Of a stretch of 64,000 nucleotides of DNA, positions 1-10,645 are shown in pieces; position 1 is the stretch's first letter, and every line of letters starts with the position of its first letter. Origin of the DNA: Mytilus galloprovincialis (lineage: Eukaryota > Mollusca > Bivalvia > Mytilida > Mytilidae); NCBI RefSeq assembly GCF_965363235.1, contig NC_134843.1, positions 95,451,795 to 95,515,794 on the forward strand. Reading direction: 5' to 3'. The notes under the pieces are model-generated. The model was not told where the DNA came from, did not search any database, and saw only the letters and a program-made list of their open reading frames with translations. The translations under genes and the position numbers were made by a program.

Positions 1-68
1 GTTTTCTGTAATTGCTTTATCAACTTTTACCACGTGTCTTGCAAAACACAAAGGTGCAATGTAAGACG

Positions 69-859
69 GGCACAGGACGTTTGCGCTTTTTTACCTGTAA
101 AACGATAGGACATTTGCGCTTCAAATACTATGGACATTTGCGCTTTTAATTTTGATTCACCTGTATTAAATTCACCAGACATTTGCGCTTTTTACCTATA
201 GTCGACTACCTGTAATCTTAATGAGAAGTAAATCATTACATAAATAAATTTAACTTATATTTGTCATTAGTTAGTTCACATTTACACAGTGAACATGAAT
301 TTTAAAGTTATAGTGACTAGTAAAGAAAAAAAATGAATATGTCTTGATGGATTTTTATATCGTTTCGACCAAACCCTAAAAATTGGAGACCTTTCAAGGA
401 GATGTACCGTTGAAAAGGAGAAACTCGATCATTTAATTGAAATGTGGGCTAAGTACCAATTAGGACAGTTAACAAGAGCAAAATTTGTTCACTCATTGGG
501 CTTCAAATATCAAGCTAAAACTGACCTGTAATTGTGATGACAGTACTTGATTTTATTTCTGTACATAAACTTTAAACATATATCAACAATGTACTATGAC
601 ATATGAAGGTGCTATGAATTTTAAACTTTTAACCATAAAGAATGACTTTAACTCTGCCAAGTCAAACCTACCGGTCCCAAGCCCGGATAAAAGAGGAGGC
701 CGGGAAGTTATAGATATATATATAAAAAAAGCGCAAATGTCCTATGTAAAAAGCACAAATGTCCATTTTTAAAAAGCGCAAATGTCCTATGTTTTGAAGC
801 GCAAGTGTCCACAAAAAAAAGCGCAAATGTCCTATGAAAAAGCGCAAACGTCCCGTGCC
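69..859. mobile_element. DNA element with inverted ends built of a repeated 16-bp motif
   Basis: Both ends carry the inverted sequence GGCACRGGACGTTTGCGC (left from 69, right ending at 859). Inside each end, further copies of GGACATTTGCGCTTTT lie in opposite orientation: three or four between about 75 and 195 and five between about 728 and 850. This subterminal architecture is seen in DNA transposons, including Mutator-like ones. The superfamily is my inference. I could not find an identical target duplication at the ends. The centre is about 500 bp and holds one short open frame (337-531). Confidence 0.6.
337..531 (+). pseudogene. Short coding remnant inside the TIR element
   Basis: An open stretch of 64 codons begins just after an in-frame stop, has no start Met and ends in TAA. 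It starts ICLDGFLYRFDQTLK and reaches a WAKYQLGQLTRAKF segment. The DGFLYR...RRC opening weakly recalls a FLYWCH zinc finger, a fold often found beside MULE transposases. The CHA-type end of that fold is not visible, so the assignment is tentative. It lies between the two inverted ends and is probably what remains of a transposon protein. Confidence 0.3.
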
Positions 860-928
860 ACAGGCTAATAGGTAATAATTACAGGTGTGATATGTCAGCT
901 GATCGCTGATGACATTTCTTTTTTCTAT

Positions 929-966
929 GTAAGTAAGTAAAGTAAGTAAGTAAGTAAGTAAGTAAA
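929..966. repeat. (AAGT)n microsatellite, tail of the adjoining LINE
   Basis: About nine AAGT/AGTA units abut the 3' end of the minus-strand LINE. Read on the minus strand the element ends in AATAAA-like sequence followed by (TTAC)n. Such short-repeat tails are typical of several APE-type LINE clades. Confidence 0.8.
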
Positions 967-1257
967 TAGTTTATTAAAGTGTCACATATTGATTGACATA
1001 AATATAAGCAACATTATATAAATATATACACATAAAACAATCAATATCCAGCCATAAAAACGACTTATGAGACACTAAAAAGCTTAAAATTCTATAAAAA
1101 TTCAAATATATTCCGTAAAAAACATACAAGTCACAAAAAAAATCACCATTAAAATACAAAAATCACTAAATTCAATAAATATATATATATAAAAATTGTC
1201 GAAATCTGACTTTCCTGATAAAATTAAAATGATAAAACTCTGAAGCTAGTAAAAATT

Positions 1258-3690
1258 TCATAAAGAGCTGTTAAACAATTTTCTTCGCCAGAAAAATTTA
1301 TATAAAAATTTGCATAGGAAATATTGTATATCATAACAGTTCATAATTTCAATAAATTTATTATCTATATCAAGGCTGTTAAAATTTTGAATTAATTTTG
1401 AACATTCATGAAAAAGGTTATACCGAATATCGTCATAAAGTGCGCATTCCATCAGAAAATGTTTTTCAGTCTCTACACTGCAACTTTCACAAAACAAACA
1501 AAGTCTATCTTCTACGGGTGTAGGCGGCCTGGAGTATCTGCCAGTTTCGTGCGCTAGCGGTAGAGCCCCGGAGCGAAACAGAGCCATAACACGCCTTTCC
1601 TGTTTAGAAATGTTTAAAAGCACATAAGGTTCTGTTTTCACACATTGTTTATAACATCTGTAAGTGCGCAATTTGTTTCCGTTTTTTATATTACGACGGT
1701 CATCAAAAAGTTCTTCATACCATTCTGTGTTGTCCAGCTCACATAGTTTTTCACTTATCATATGCATAACTGATTTAGTCGATAATGTTAAGTCATACGT
1801 CGGATCCTTTAGTGTGATCCGATCAACAATCTTATGCACTTCAAATGACCAACCCTTTCTTCTTCTAGACGTCCATTTAAAAGTTTTGTAGGAAATTCTT
1901 TGTTGGTCAGTACGGATCAATTTGCACAAAAGTCTACAATAATTTATTCGTTGTTTTGTTATTGGTGAAGTCCATCCCATATCACCGCGTGAAGCTACGT
2001 TCGATGTGCGCTTTCCCACCGATAAGAAAAATTTACATGCTCGGTTTTGTACTGCTGATATGGCACTGAACGATTTTGTGCCCCAGATACCACTACCATA
2101 AAGTAAAATTGGTTCAACAACGGACGTATATAGTTTATTGTACACTTTAAAAGTCATCCCTCCCATGGATTGAGTTTTTCTAATTAAAGCATCCAAAGCA
2201 CGGCTCGCTGCTTTGGCCAGTTCTTTTGCATTTTTTACGAAAGTTAAATGTTCGTCCATCCACACTCCAAGGTATTTGTATGAATCAATGTAGTCAATAA
2301 TTTTTCCAGAACATCGGAACGTAAAATCTGAACGTATGGATGACTGTGGACGGAAATGGACAATTTTAGTTTTGCCAATGTTTACGGATAACTTCCATTC
2401 AGCGCACCATTCAGTTACTACATTTAACATACGTTGTAGACTTTCTTTATCTGGAGCTATTAGCGCTATATCGTCCGCGTAGAGCAATAAACTGAGATGA
2501 AAATCATCAATATGCACTCCACATTCTAGAGAGTTTATACGATCTGCCAAAGTATTGATATATACTGAAAACAAAGTGGGCGATAGGATACAGCCCTGCT
2601 TCACACCGGCATCTACACTGAACCAAGGGGTCTGGTCACTATTGATACGAACGGTACATTTTAGGTCATTATACAAGGATTGAATCGCAGATAAGAACTG
2701 TCCACGGACACCAACACGTTGTAATTTAAACCACAGAAGATGATGTTCGACGGTGTCAAAAGCTTTCTTCATGTCTACAAAGCATACATAAGTTGACTTT
2801 CTTGATATTTTTCTGTCGTTCAGAATAGAATGAAGCGTGTGAATATGTTCTTCGCAACTACGGTTACGGCGGAACCCATTTTGCTCATCACACAGAATTT
2901 CGTTATTTTCCAACCAAGAGCTAAGTCTCGTGTTTAAAATGTAACAATATATCTTACACGGCACGGAAACCAAAGTGATTCCCCTGTAGTTCATGGGATT
3001 TCTATCGTCGTCAGATCCCGGTTTTAAAATTGGATTGGTGATACCACTATTCCACTGATACGGAACTTTTCCAAGATTAAAGCAACCACTGATAATTTGA
3101 TAAAGTAAGTCTATTGCCGCGTCATTCTTTAAAACTTCCGTCGGAATTTCATCTATTCCCGTGGCCTTTCGTAATTTAGCGTTTATTACGGCATTAACGA
3201 CCTCGTCTCGTGAAATTGGTTGATTTAGCGGCGTAACGTCTATTTCTGTGTTGAAAGTAGATGCATTAAGTTGGCTATTATCTCCATCATTGCGTTGAAA
3301 TAAATTTTGAAAGTCACTTTTCCATTTATTAAGAACGTCGTTTTTATTCGTATTTACATTTCCATTTGGACCTAATACCGCCATCGGAATACATGGTTTA
3401 CGTTCACTTGCGATTCCAATTTTACCAACAGACTTCCAAAATTCGCGCTGATTTGATGTACATAGTTTTTCTTCTAATTTCTTTCGCTCTGTTATTTGGT
3501 GTTGCCGCTTATATTTTCTGTTAAGACGATCGAATGTCTTCCTTTCCACACAATAATCTGTTTTTAATCTTTGTTTTGTGCCGCTCGGACCATTACAGCG
3601 CAACCATTTCTTTTCACATGCGCACACTTTAGACATTGTTCCAGTAAGGTTTATACCTAGATTTTGTGCTTTTATTACGACCAAAACCAC
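1258..3690 (-). CDS. LINE reverse transcriptase (linker, RT, C-terminal zinc motif)
   Basis: The open frame is 810 codons, but its first Met lies in a frame-slipped junction, so the true protein continues from the endonuclease frame to the right. Visible RT blocks: NPMNYRGITLVSVPCKI (about 230-250), QNGFRRNRSCEEH (about 270), FVDMKKAFDTVEHHLLW with the first catalytic Asp (about 305), GVKQGCILSPTLFS (about 365) and LLYADDIAL, the catalytic YADD box (about 405). Near the C-terminus CLFCESCSVETEKHFLMEC fits a CxxC...H...C motif found in many LINE ORF2 proteins. No stop interrupts the RT, so the copy may be fairly young, although the 5'-truncated element cannot be autonomous. Confidence 0.9.
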   Translation of the reverse strand: MVLVVIKAQNLGINLTGTMSKVCACEKKWLRCNGPSGTKQRLKTDYCVERKTFDRLNRKYKRQHQITERKKLEEKLCTSNQREFWKSVGKIGIASERKPCIPMAVLGPNGNVNTNKNDVLNKWKSDFQNLFQRNDGDNSQLNASTFNTEIDVTPLNQPISRDEVVNAVINAKLRKATGIDEIPTEVLKNDAAIDLLYQIISGCFNLGKVPYQWNSGITNPILKPGSDDDRNPMNYRGITLVSVPCKIYCYILNTRLSSWLENNEILCDEQNGFRRNRSCEEHIHTLHSILNDRKISRKSTYVCFVDMKKAFDTVEHHLLWFKLQRVGVRGQFLSAIQSLYNDLKCTVRINSDQTPWFSVDAGVKQGCILSPTLFSVYINTLADRINSLECGVHIDDFHLSLLLYADDIALIAPDKESLQRMLNVVTEWCAEWKLSVNIGKTKIVHFRPQSSIRSDFTFRCSGKIIDYIDSYKYLGVWMDEHLTFVKNAKELAKAASRALDALIRKTQSMGGMTFKVYNKLYTSVVEPILLYGSGIWGTKSFSAISAVQNRACKFFLSVGKRTSNVASRGDMGWTSPITKQRINYCRLLCKLIRTDQQRISYKTFKWTSRRRKGWSFEVHKIVDRITLKDPTYDLTLSTKSVMHMISEKLCELDNTEWYEELFDDRRNIKNGNKLRTYRCYKQCVKTEPYVLLNISKQERRVMALFRSGALPLAHETGRYSRPPTPVEDRLCLFCESCSVETEKHFLMECALYDDIRYNLFHECSKLIQNFNSLDIDNKFIEIMNCYDIQYFLCKFLYKFFWRRKLFNSSL

Positions 3691-4489
3691 TTGTGTTTAT
3701 TTGTAGCTTGTTGTTCATTTCACACTTAAGCAAACCTTGAAATTGGTCATATGCGTTTTGTATATCACTAGATACATTTATATAATTTTCAATATTTTGA
3801 ATAGTTTCCATCACCTTTGAATGTATTTGCTCATTCATCAGAAAGTCATTCGGAACAGTCGACACGTTATATTTAGGTTTTCGTATTAATTGTGGCTCTT
3901 CGGAGATTGTTTTGTAATTCAATTCAATTTTAATATCACTATACAAAAACGAATGATCAGGGATACTTTCTGGAACATAAGCAATGTTATTAACTACATC
4001 CGACATAGATATTATTTTAAAGTCGCTAATGGTATCCAGATCTTCATATGGGACGCAAATATAGTCAACTACGGATCTACCTGATGTAGAAATACAAGTG
4101 TATTCGCTGTCTTGAAAACGACCATTTAACATCCCAAAATTTGTATCACTCAGAAAATTTATAAATGTATCTCCATGGTGGTTTTCTTTTTGATCTAGAA
4201 CATTCCTAGGTCTCACTAAATCAACCCCCTCTATATAATCTGAATTACAACCCACACGGGCGTTAAAATCTCCACAAATAAAAATTTTCCCTTTATGTTG
4301 ATATAAATAGACTTGTTGCATTAGTGTTTGGAAAAAAGTGTCCGCATCAACAGGCCTGCACGATTCAGCTGGTGGTAAATAACATATTACGACACAAAAA
4401 CTTATATTTTCTGATTTAGCTGAAAATTCTAACCATAAAATGCCCTCTTCGTTATCATCTAGGATATCAATATTATATATAGACTATGT
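3629..4489 (-). pseudogene. LINE endonuclease domain, partial, frame-slipped from the RT
   Basis: A Met-started frame covers 3629-4321, but the same frame stays open upstream to about 4489 with plausible endonuclease sequence (LWLEFSAKSENISFCVVICYLPP). Motifs are ICGDFNARVG, the metal-binding and catalytic GDFN box; a later SVVDYICV; and PDHSFLYSDI, the C-terminal His-containing strand. The frame ends at KPYWNNV. The conserved KPYWN segment normally leads straight into the linker, which here continues in another frame at about 3630. That implies one small indel between endonuclease and RT. The N-terminal third of the domain is missing. Confidence 0.8.
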
Positions 4490-4490
4490 A

Positions 4491-5383
4491 TTCTGACATG
4501 ACATTCTAGAAATTCTTCTGTGTCAATACACGAGTTACTTCCCTGTTATTAGAAGACTCGAAAATACGCAAAAATTCGGAGATTCGAAATTTCCTTGATT
4601 CTGCAATTAATTTTTTTCAACAATATAAGATTAATTTGGAAACAAAAATTAAATTAAAGCGGCATGGGAAAATCAGTATATCACGTTTGTCTAGCTATGT
4701 CTGTAATGATTAAAACGAAATGATCCAATTAAAATTAAATATTTCTTTGTCGGAAAACATATCAAAATAATAAATATATCATTTTTCGTAAGACAGTGTT
4801 CTTACAACACATAAGGTGTCTGCAATCAAATGTTTATTCTTAGAATTTTCATTTACATTTTATTATTAAGACGTAAAAATGCGATTATAAAAAAAAACGT
4901 GTAACGATTATAATAATCCATCTTATTTATATTTGATATTTACATTAAAACATATTTATTTGAATAACTGTACTTATACGTACTTACCGCAACTGTTATT
5001 GTTTATAACCTTTATATAACATAATTCAGTTTGTTTAATCAATTGACGAAAACAATAAATAAAAATAGTACCTTTTTTTACTTTAAAATAATGAAGTTTT
5101 GTAGGTGAAATTGAATTTAGTAAAAAAAGAAATTAATGTTATTTGTATGTTCCAAGACTAATAATTAAAGATAAACATGAAATTCCATAACAATTTTTCT
5201 TGGAATTAACTTTCATTTCCAAATGTGCATATTTTGTACAAAACCTAATAATATTTATATTTTAGGCAAGATGATGTCAATAGATATCGTCTACCTTTTT
5301 CAACTTTTTTTTTTATGAAAGACTCCTTGACAGACTGTGATTATGATACGTGTAAGGTTTATAAACACACTGCTAAATATTAA
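4491..5383. other. Non-coding AT-rich interval
   Basis: No open frame of note, RNA gene or recognised repeat is seen here. The base composition is very AT-rich with several short A/T runs. Confidence 0.5.
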
Positions 5384-5722
5384 AATGAAGATGTGGTATG
5401 ATTGCCAATGAGATACTCTCCACAAAAGATCAAATAACGCAAAAATTAGCAAAAGTCTTGGTTTTGTACACGATTTGACATGTGGGTTTCACAAAATATT
5501 TGGACATTTTATAAACATATACATGGACTACTAGCACCACATTTTTTTTAAAGCAAACATCGGAGCATCCATATACAGGCGAAAATGGACCAAAAAATAC
5601 TTTTGTTCAAGAATATGCTTGTTGAAGACCGTACTTTGACCATTAATGGTTTTTCTTTTACAACTTGTGACTTGTATGGAGAGTTGTCTCATTGGCACTC
5701 ATACCACATCTTCTTATATCTA
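5384..5722. repeat. R2 mussel repeat, copy with inverted ends
   Basis: The left end (about 5388-5422, GAAGATGTGGTATGATTGCC) and the right end (5678-5713, GGCACTCATACCACATCTTC) are inverted copies of each other over about 35 bp with few mismatches. The same end sequence recurs near 18030, 18465, 18535, 29350, 38060-39080, 41270, 52960 and 61030. I call this family R2. Paired inverted ends around about 300 bp of unique DNA look MITE-like. Confidence 0.7.
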
Positions 5723-8300
5723 CTGTTAATCTACCAACAAAACAAATAACTGTTACAGTAATAAAAGCACGACATGTACCTCTTATTTCATTATTTTTTA
5801 GAAGGGATGTTCACATGTCATGTTCATTTTATCAAGATTTTACTGTAGAATAGTTCAATTTACGTCTGTATACAACAAGTGTCTTCGGAATCATAGAGGT
5901 AAACAGATTAAATGTAAAAAGGCTTGATATTCGATATTTTTAATGAAGACATAGATCCTAATTGCATTGCAAATAAAACATTTAATATTGTACAGTTCTA
6001 TAAAAAAAAATAAAAAAAATAATGCAATTGTTTCAGTCATATTATCACAGCAATATACCACACAAAATTAAGGGAAATTTATCTCTTCTCAAAGCGGCGT
6101 TAAAAAGGTGTTCTTAAAAATTCGTATAGAGACAAAAATCTTTTAAATCTGGTTTTAAGTTTTTTTCTCTTTGAGGCATTAGAGTAAGCTGTTACCCAAA
6201 AGCAACCGACTTCCATCTATGTGTAAAAAGTAGGACTTAACTCTTAAGATATACATTTACTCGCAATAATCCTCTATCCAATTTGTTTGTTAGTTCATAA
6301 TACAAATTAACTTTTTTATAATCCGACTGATCGTAATTAATCTGAAGTACCTTTTTTGTATTTGCATTATTTAGTAAATTGTTTACCATGTAAACAATAT
6401 CTTTAATCTTGATCTCATAAAAAGTAATTGGATTTATAAAATATTAAACACTTAAAAAAGATTATTGAAATATTTGATGTTTACCGATTCGAATGAAAAT
6501 GCTATAAAAAATCTAAAGACGAATAAAAATATATTTCCCCCAATTTATGGGAAATTAAATTCAAACCAGCCAGGATAAACAAATATAAAACATCCGCGAT
6601 ATGGCTTCAGCAGTATCGCAGCATGAGTGCTACGGACGTAGTAATATTTTAAAGTACCATTTTCTTGAAAAATGATGAAAATTGGAAAGCTGGCTTCAAT
6701 ATACCCTGTATTTGTATCATTCAAAGTAAAAAATGGGCAACTAGACAAAAATAAATAAAATATTAATGTCTGAAGTCTTAAATGGTAATTTTTTACGTAT
6801 TAATTTTAATAAATTTTTGAAGCCCGCAAATCAAATACATTATTTTTGTAAAATCTTCAAAATCGAGTGAAATCTGGAACCGAATGACTTACTTGGTTCT
6901 TAGACAAGATAAGATTTTCCTTTTATCAAACTTTAGTTGTTTTAACAAATTGATGGAACATTTTATGAAGCTTAAGTTATCGTAAAGAATTTAAAATTCG
7001 AATAAATATTATAGGAAGTGCGGGATGATGTTTTCGAACTAAAAGTGCATAATCTAATCCTGCAATTCCTCTAACAGATTCAAAGTCGTTTGGAAATTAT
7101 GGAGAACTAAAACATATTATATAAGCCTATTTCCTCGCAATTCCTTGAGGTTCACATTCGTAACATTTAATAAAAATATATTACAACATTTGGAAAATGG
7201 AAAATCGATAATTATAAAAAGAATGATCATAAAAGGCTAAAAAACATTTTAAATGCACTTATGAGATTCCGTTTTCTGTCCAACGGTGTGTAGAAATACC
7301 ATAGCGACATAACCTCATTTTTATATAGATGTGCAAAGGCGATTTTTCTCAGTCTTCTGATATTTAATAAGCATAAAATAAAGTATTTGCGGTCTACTTA
7401 CTGACTGGTTTGTGGGAGCATTGCCGACAGTCCATAACGGGATTTGGGTCAACGTTTGCTAATATGTATGCTAATGTCAAATGTATACCTCATTAATTTT
7501 TAAACTGTAAGTCAATACGACAATGTGCTATACGATCGATATATAAATCACTCACCATGTCTTTAACACAAGTCATTTAAATGTAGTCTGCCATATTTGG
7601 AAGGTAACAAGCTGCCATATTTGGTATGTATAAAATGTATACCTTATAAGAGATATATAATTTTGATTTGAAAAAGAAAGAGACAATCGATGATTATTTT
7701 AAATTGTTTTCATTTCCTATCAATAAAATGATAATTGGCTTTAACTTACCTGTAAAATATAACAGTTTCAGCGTATTATATTTCAAATGTATTAGTATTT
7801 TAGTTGCACATAAGCAAACTGTCAATTTATAACATGTAAATAGAAAAGATCTCTTTGTGTGAGCACCAGAAAACAAAGCACCGAAATAAGAGTACTCGTA
7901 GTTACTGAAAACTAGTTCAAATCCACGATCTTGTGCAATTCCAAAATATAAATAAACAGTTTCAATAGGATTTAGTATCATAAGTGTTCATAACTGTACA
8001 TATCAAGCAATATATGTTCAGTTATGTTTTATTTTGTCAAAAAAAAAAAACAACAAAAAACGAATGCTTGTACCAATAAAACAATATAATAAGATTTTAC
8101 TACTGTGTTTAATAGATAACCTTTAAACATAAGTTTATTTAAAAGAATCAATAAGATTTCATGGATAATATCTTAATTTAAGAACTTTAAAAACAACATC
8201 ACCGTTACAATTAAGATTTGATATCACATTGTTAATTATAACTCTAAAGATGCAGGCAAACTTTCTAACACATCTTTGTGTTCATAAAAGAATTTGGTTG
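5723..8300. other. Long non-coding interval
   Basis: No convincing gene is visible. Two minus-strand open stretches (6545-6748 and 7694-7981) sit beside splice-like sites but do not join in frame, so they are not called. The rest is AT-rich with homopolymer runs and no recognised repeat. Confidence 0.4.
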
Positions 8301-8302
8301 AG

Positions 8303-8496
8303 TTCAACCATAAACCAGCACACCTAAGTGCAAATAATCAGAAACAACCATAAACTGGTACACATAAACCGGCACTCCTAATTGCAAATATTTGTGAACA
8401 ACCATAAACCGACACAGCGTAAACACCCATAAACAAACATAAACCGGCGCCTAAGTGCAAATACTCAGGAAAAACCATAAACCGGCACACAGAGAT
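8303..8496. repeat. Minisatellite, left block (unit about 40 bp)
   Basis: Degenerate tandem units share the core ACCATAAACCGGCACACC followed by TAAGTGCAAATA and an ACTCAGGAAC-like linker. The array stops at about 8496 and resumes with the same unit at about 9703, so the DNA between was inserted into a once continuous array. Confidence 0.8.
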
Positions 8497-9290
8497 TAAA
8501 GAGATAATTTTTCATTTCCTATCGTTAATTATCCATTTTTAGATGGTGAGGTTCCCTTGTCACCATCTTATGGTGTAGTTTTGGCGTTAATATTGATTCA
8601 CTTATAGGGTCTTTGCATCGGAACTCAACACATTTATTTAAAAAAATAGTTGTTGGCATGACACGGGTTAAGTTCTTCTCATAGATGTGATGATGGTATG
8701 ATACTAAACCCCTAACATGAAGGATTGAACCTGATATTCATATGATGAAGACATAATATTTCAACCAGTTTAATCGAAGTCTAGAGCTGACATGTCAGTT
8801 AACTGCTAGTAGTCTTGTTATTTATGTATTATTGTCCTTTTGTTTATTTTCTTTGGTTACATCTTCTGACACCAGACTCGGACTTCGCCTGAACTGAATT
8901 TTATTGTGCATATTGTTATGCGTTTACTTTTCTACATTGTCTAGAGGTATAGGGGAGGGTTGAGATCTCAAAAACATGTTTAACCCCGCCTCATTTTTGC
9001 GCCTGTCAAAAGTCAGGAGCCTCTGGCCTTTGTAAGCTTTGTTTTATTTTTAATTTTAGTTTCTTGTGTATAATTAGGAATTTAGAATGGCGTTCATTAT
9101 CACTGAACTAGTATATATATTTGTTTGGGGACCAGCTGAAGGACGCCTCCGGGTTCGAAATTTCTCACTGCATTAAAGACCTGTTGGTGACCTTCTGCTG
9201 TTGTCTGTTCTATGGTCATGTTGTTGTCTCTTTGACACATTCCCCATTTCCATTCTCAAATTTACACATTCATGTATTTGGTTTTGATGT
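8497..9290 (+). mobile_element. PLE-B retroelement, 5'-truncated 3' end
   Basis: It begins with a decayed coding piece (about 8515-8600) equivalent to the FPIVNFPFLDGDVPLAP segment of the PLE-B copy at 37.15-37.26 kb. It continues through a long 3' UTR with the landmarks GAGGGTTGAGATCTC, TTTAACCCCGCC and AGTCAGGAGCCTCTGG. It ends with GTCTCTTTGACACATTCCCC near 9245. The same 3' end occurs inverted at 14098-14240 and in short pieces at 44735 and 62115. Confidence 0.65.
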
Positions 9291-9299
9291 TATATTGTT

Positions 9300-9702
9300 A
9301 TATTTGTTTCTTTAAAAATGTCCTGTACCAAGTCAGGAAAATGGCCATTGTTATATCATAGTTCGTTTCTGTGTGTGTAACATTTTTACGTTGTGTTTCC
9401 GTTGTGTCGTTTGTTTTCTCCTATTTTTTTTAGTGAGAATTCACATTACTATAAGACGTGTCACGGTACTTTTCTATCCCAAATTCATGTATTTGGTTTT
9501 TTATGTTATATTGGTTATTTTCATCGGATCTGTCTAATGCTTAGTCCGTTGCTGTGTGTGTTTCATTTTAATGTTGTGTCGTTGTTCTCCTCTAATATTT
9601 AATGCATTTCCCTCAGTTTTAGTTTGTTACCCCGATTTTGGTTTTTGTCCATAGATTTATGAGTTTTGAACAGCGGTATACTACTGTTGCCTTTATTTTC
9701 AC
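9300..9702 (+). repeat. R3 mussel repeat
   Basis: The copy starts near TGTCCTGTACCAAGTCAGGA and ends AACAGCGGTATACTACTG followed by TTGCCTTTATTT. Two imperfect internal halves both carry GTTGTGTCGTT. Other copies are inverted at 37308-37850 and forward at 20455-20695 and 45990-46135. It has no coding capacity. It abuts the PLE-B fragment, and together they split the minisatellite. Confidence 0.7.
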
Positions 9703-9905
9703 ATATGTGCAACTACTTGGAAACAACCATAAACCGTAACAGCCAAGTGTAATCAATCAGGAACAACCTTTAACCGTCACACCTAAGTGCAAGTACTCTA
9801 GAACAAACATAAACCGACACACTTAAGTGCAACTATTTGGGAACAACCATAAACCGGCACACCGACGTGAAAATACTCGGAAATAACCACAAACCGGCAC
9901 ACAAG
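9703..9905. repeat. Minisatellite, right block (unit about 40 bp)
   Basis: This continues the 8303-8496 array with the same unit (AACAACCATAAACCGGCACA plus CTAAGTGCAAATACTCGG variants), about five degenerate copies. Confidence 0.8.
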
Positions 9906-10394
9906 TACAAATATGCCCCAAAACACAAGAATGTCTTGTAGAAAATAGAATCTAATTCAGAACTGACATGATCGTTCTTATATCAATTTTATTGTATTCT
10001 TGTTTACGTAAATTTAGAATAGAATTTTAGCAGTAACATGTGTAACGTATAAGTAAAATTGGACCTTTTTATTTCTTGTTAGTTGTTCAAAACACTGAAT
10101 TCAAATTGGATTGAGTGTATTAGATGTTTCGAAACAATTACCCGCCCCCTTTATTCTACACAACCACCCGCACAGCAAAGTGTATTCTTTTTTTACTCTG
10201 TTTATTCACGGTAATGTTGTTTTTAGTTAATTCATGCGCTGTTAACAAACACGTGAAACAAGGAATGTGTTTTTTTAATTTGATAAATGCTTTTTGTGTT
10301 TTTTGTGTATGTTTGTTGATCTTGAGATTGTAACACAGTGATGACTGCTGTAACTATATTTTTGACTATTTTAACGATTATGTCTGTTTTGTTC
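9906..10394. other. Non-coding interval
   Basis: A hydrophobic open stretch at 10124-10333 has no start context, splice sites or recognisable domain. I see nothing else. Confidence 0.4.
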
Positions 10395-10645
10395 ACGCAT
10401 CGTCGAAAAAAACGGAATTTAATCCGACTGTCATAAAAGTGAGAGGTCTATCGCTATAAAAACAGGTTCAATCCACCAGTTTCTACATTTCAAATTGCCT
10501 GTACCAGTCAGAAAAATAACAGTTGTTGGTCATTCGTTTTTGAAATATTTTGTCATTTGATTTTGCCATGTGATGAGGGACTTTCCGACTGAATTTTCCG
10601 CGGAGTTCAGTAATTTTGTGATTTTATTTTTAAGCACGCCTCATT
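10395..10645 (+). repeat. R4 mussel repeat
   Basis: It contains CAGTTGTTGGTCATTCGTTT and ends GGAGTTCAGTAATTTTGTG followed by ATTTTATTTTTA. Related copies lie at 29396-29525 and 50735-50875 (plus), and at 58083-58160 and 58915-58985 (minus, partial). Non-coding. Confidence 0.6.

Larger units (their letters stand above)
967..4490 (-). mobile_element. 5'-truncated APE-type LINE (endonuclease-RT)
   Basis: The element runs right to left. Part of an apurinic-like endonuclease (from about 4489) is followed by a linker, a reverse transcriptase, a C-terminal zinc-type motif, a 3' UTR of about 290 bp and a TTAC-repeat tail. The 5' part of the endonuclease and any ORF1 are absent. The sequence becomes non-coding near 4490, consistent with 5' truncation during target-primed reverse transcription. 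The clade is uncertain: endonuclease, YADD box and C-terminal CxxC...H...C suit the jockey/I/CR1/RTE range. Confidence 0.88.

Noticed and set aside
6545-6748. Minus-strand frame after a TTTTGTCTAG acceptor-like site, possible terminal exon
   Set aside because: The required incoming phase has no partner exon and there is no homology that I recognise.
7694-7981. 95-codon minus-strand frame followed by a strong CAG/GTAAGT donor at about 7750
   Set aside because: No recognisable domain, no upstream exon, and its phase does not join the only nearby candidate exon (6545-6748). Left uncalled.
10124-10333. Hydrophobic 69-codon frame
   Set aside because: A T-rich stretch naturally yields Phe/Leu/Val codons. 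There are no flanking splice or promoter features.
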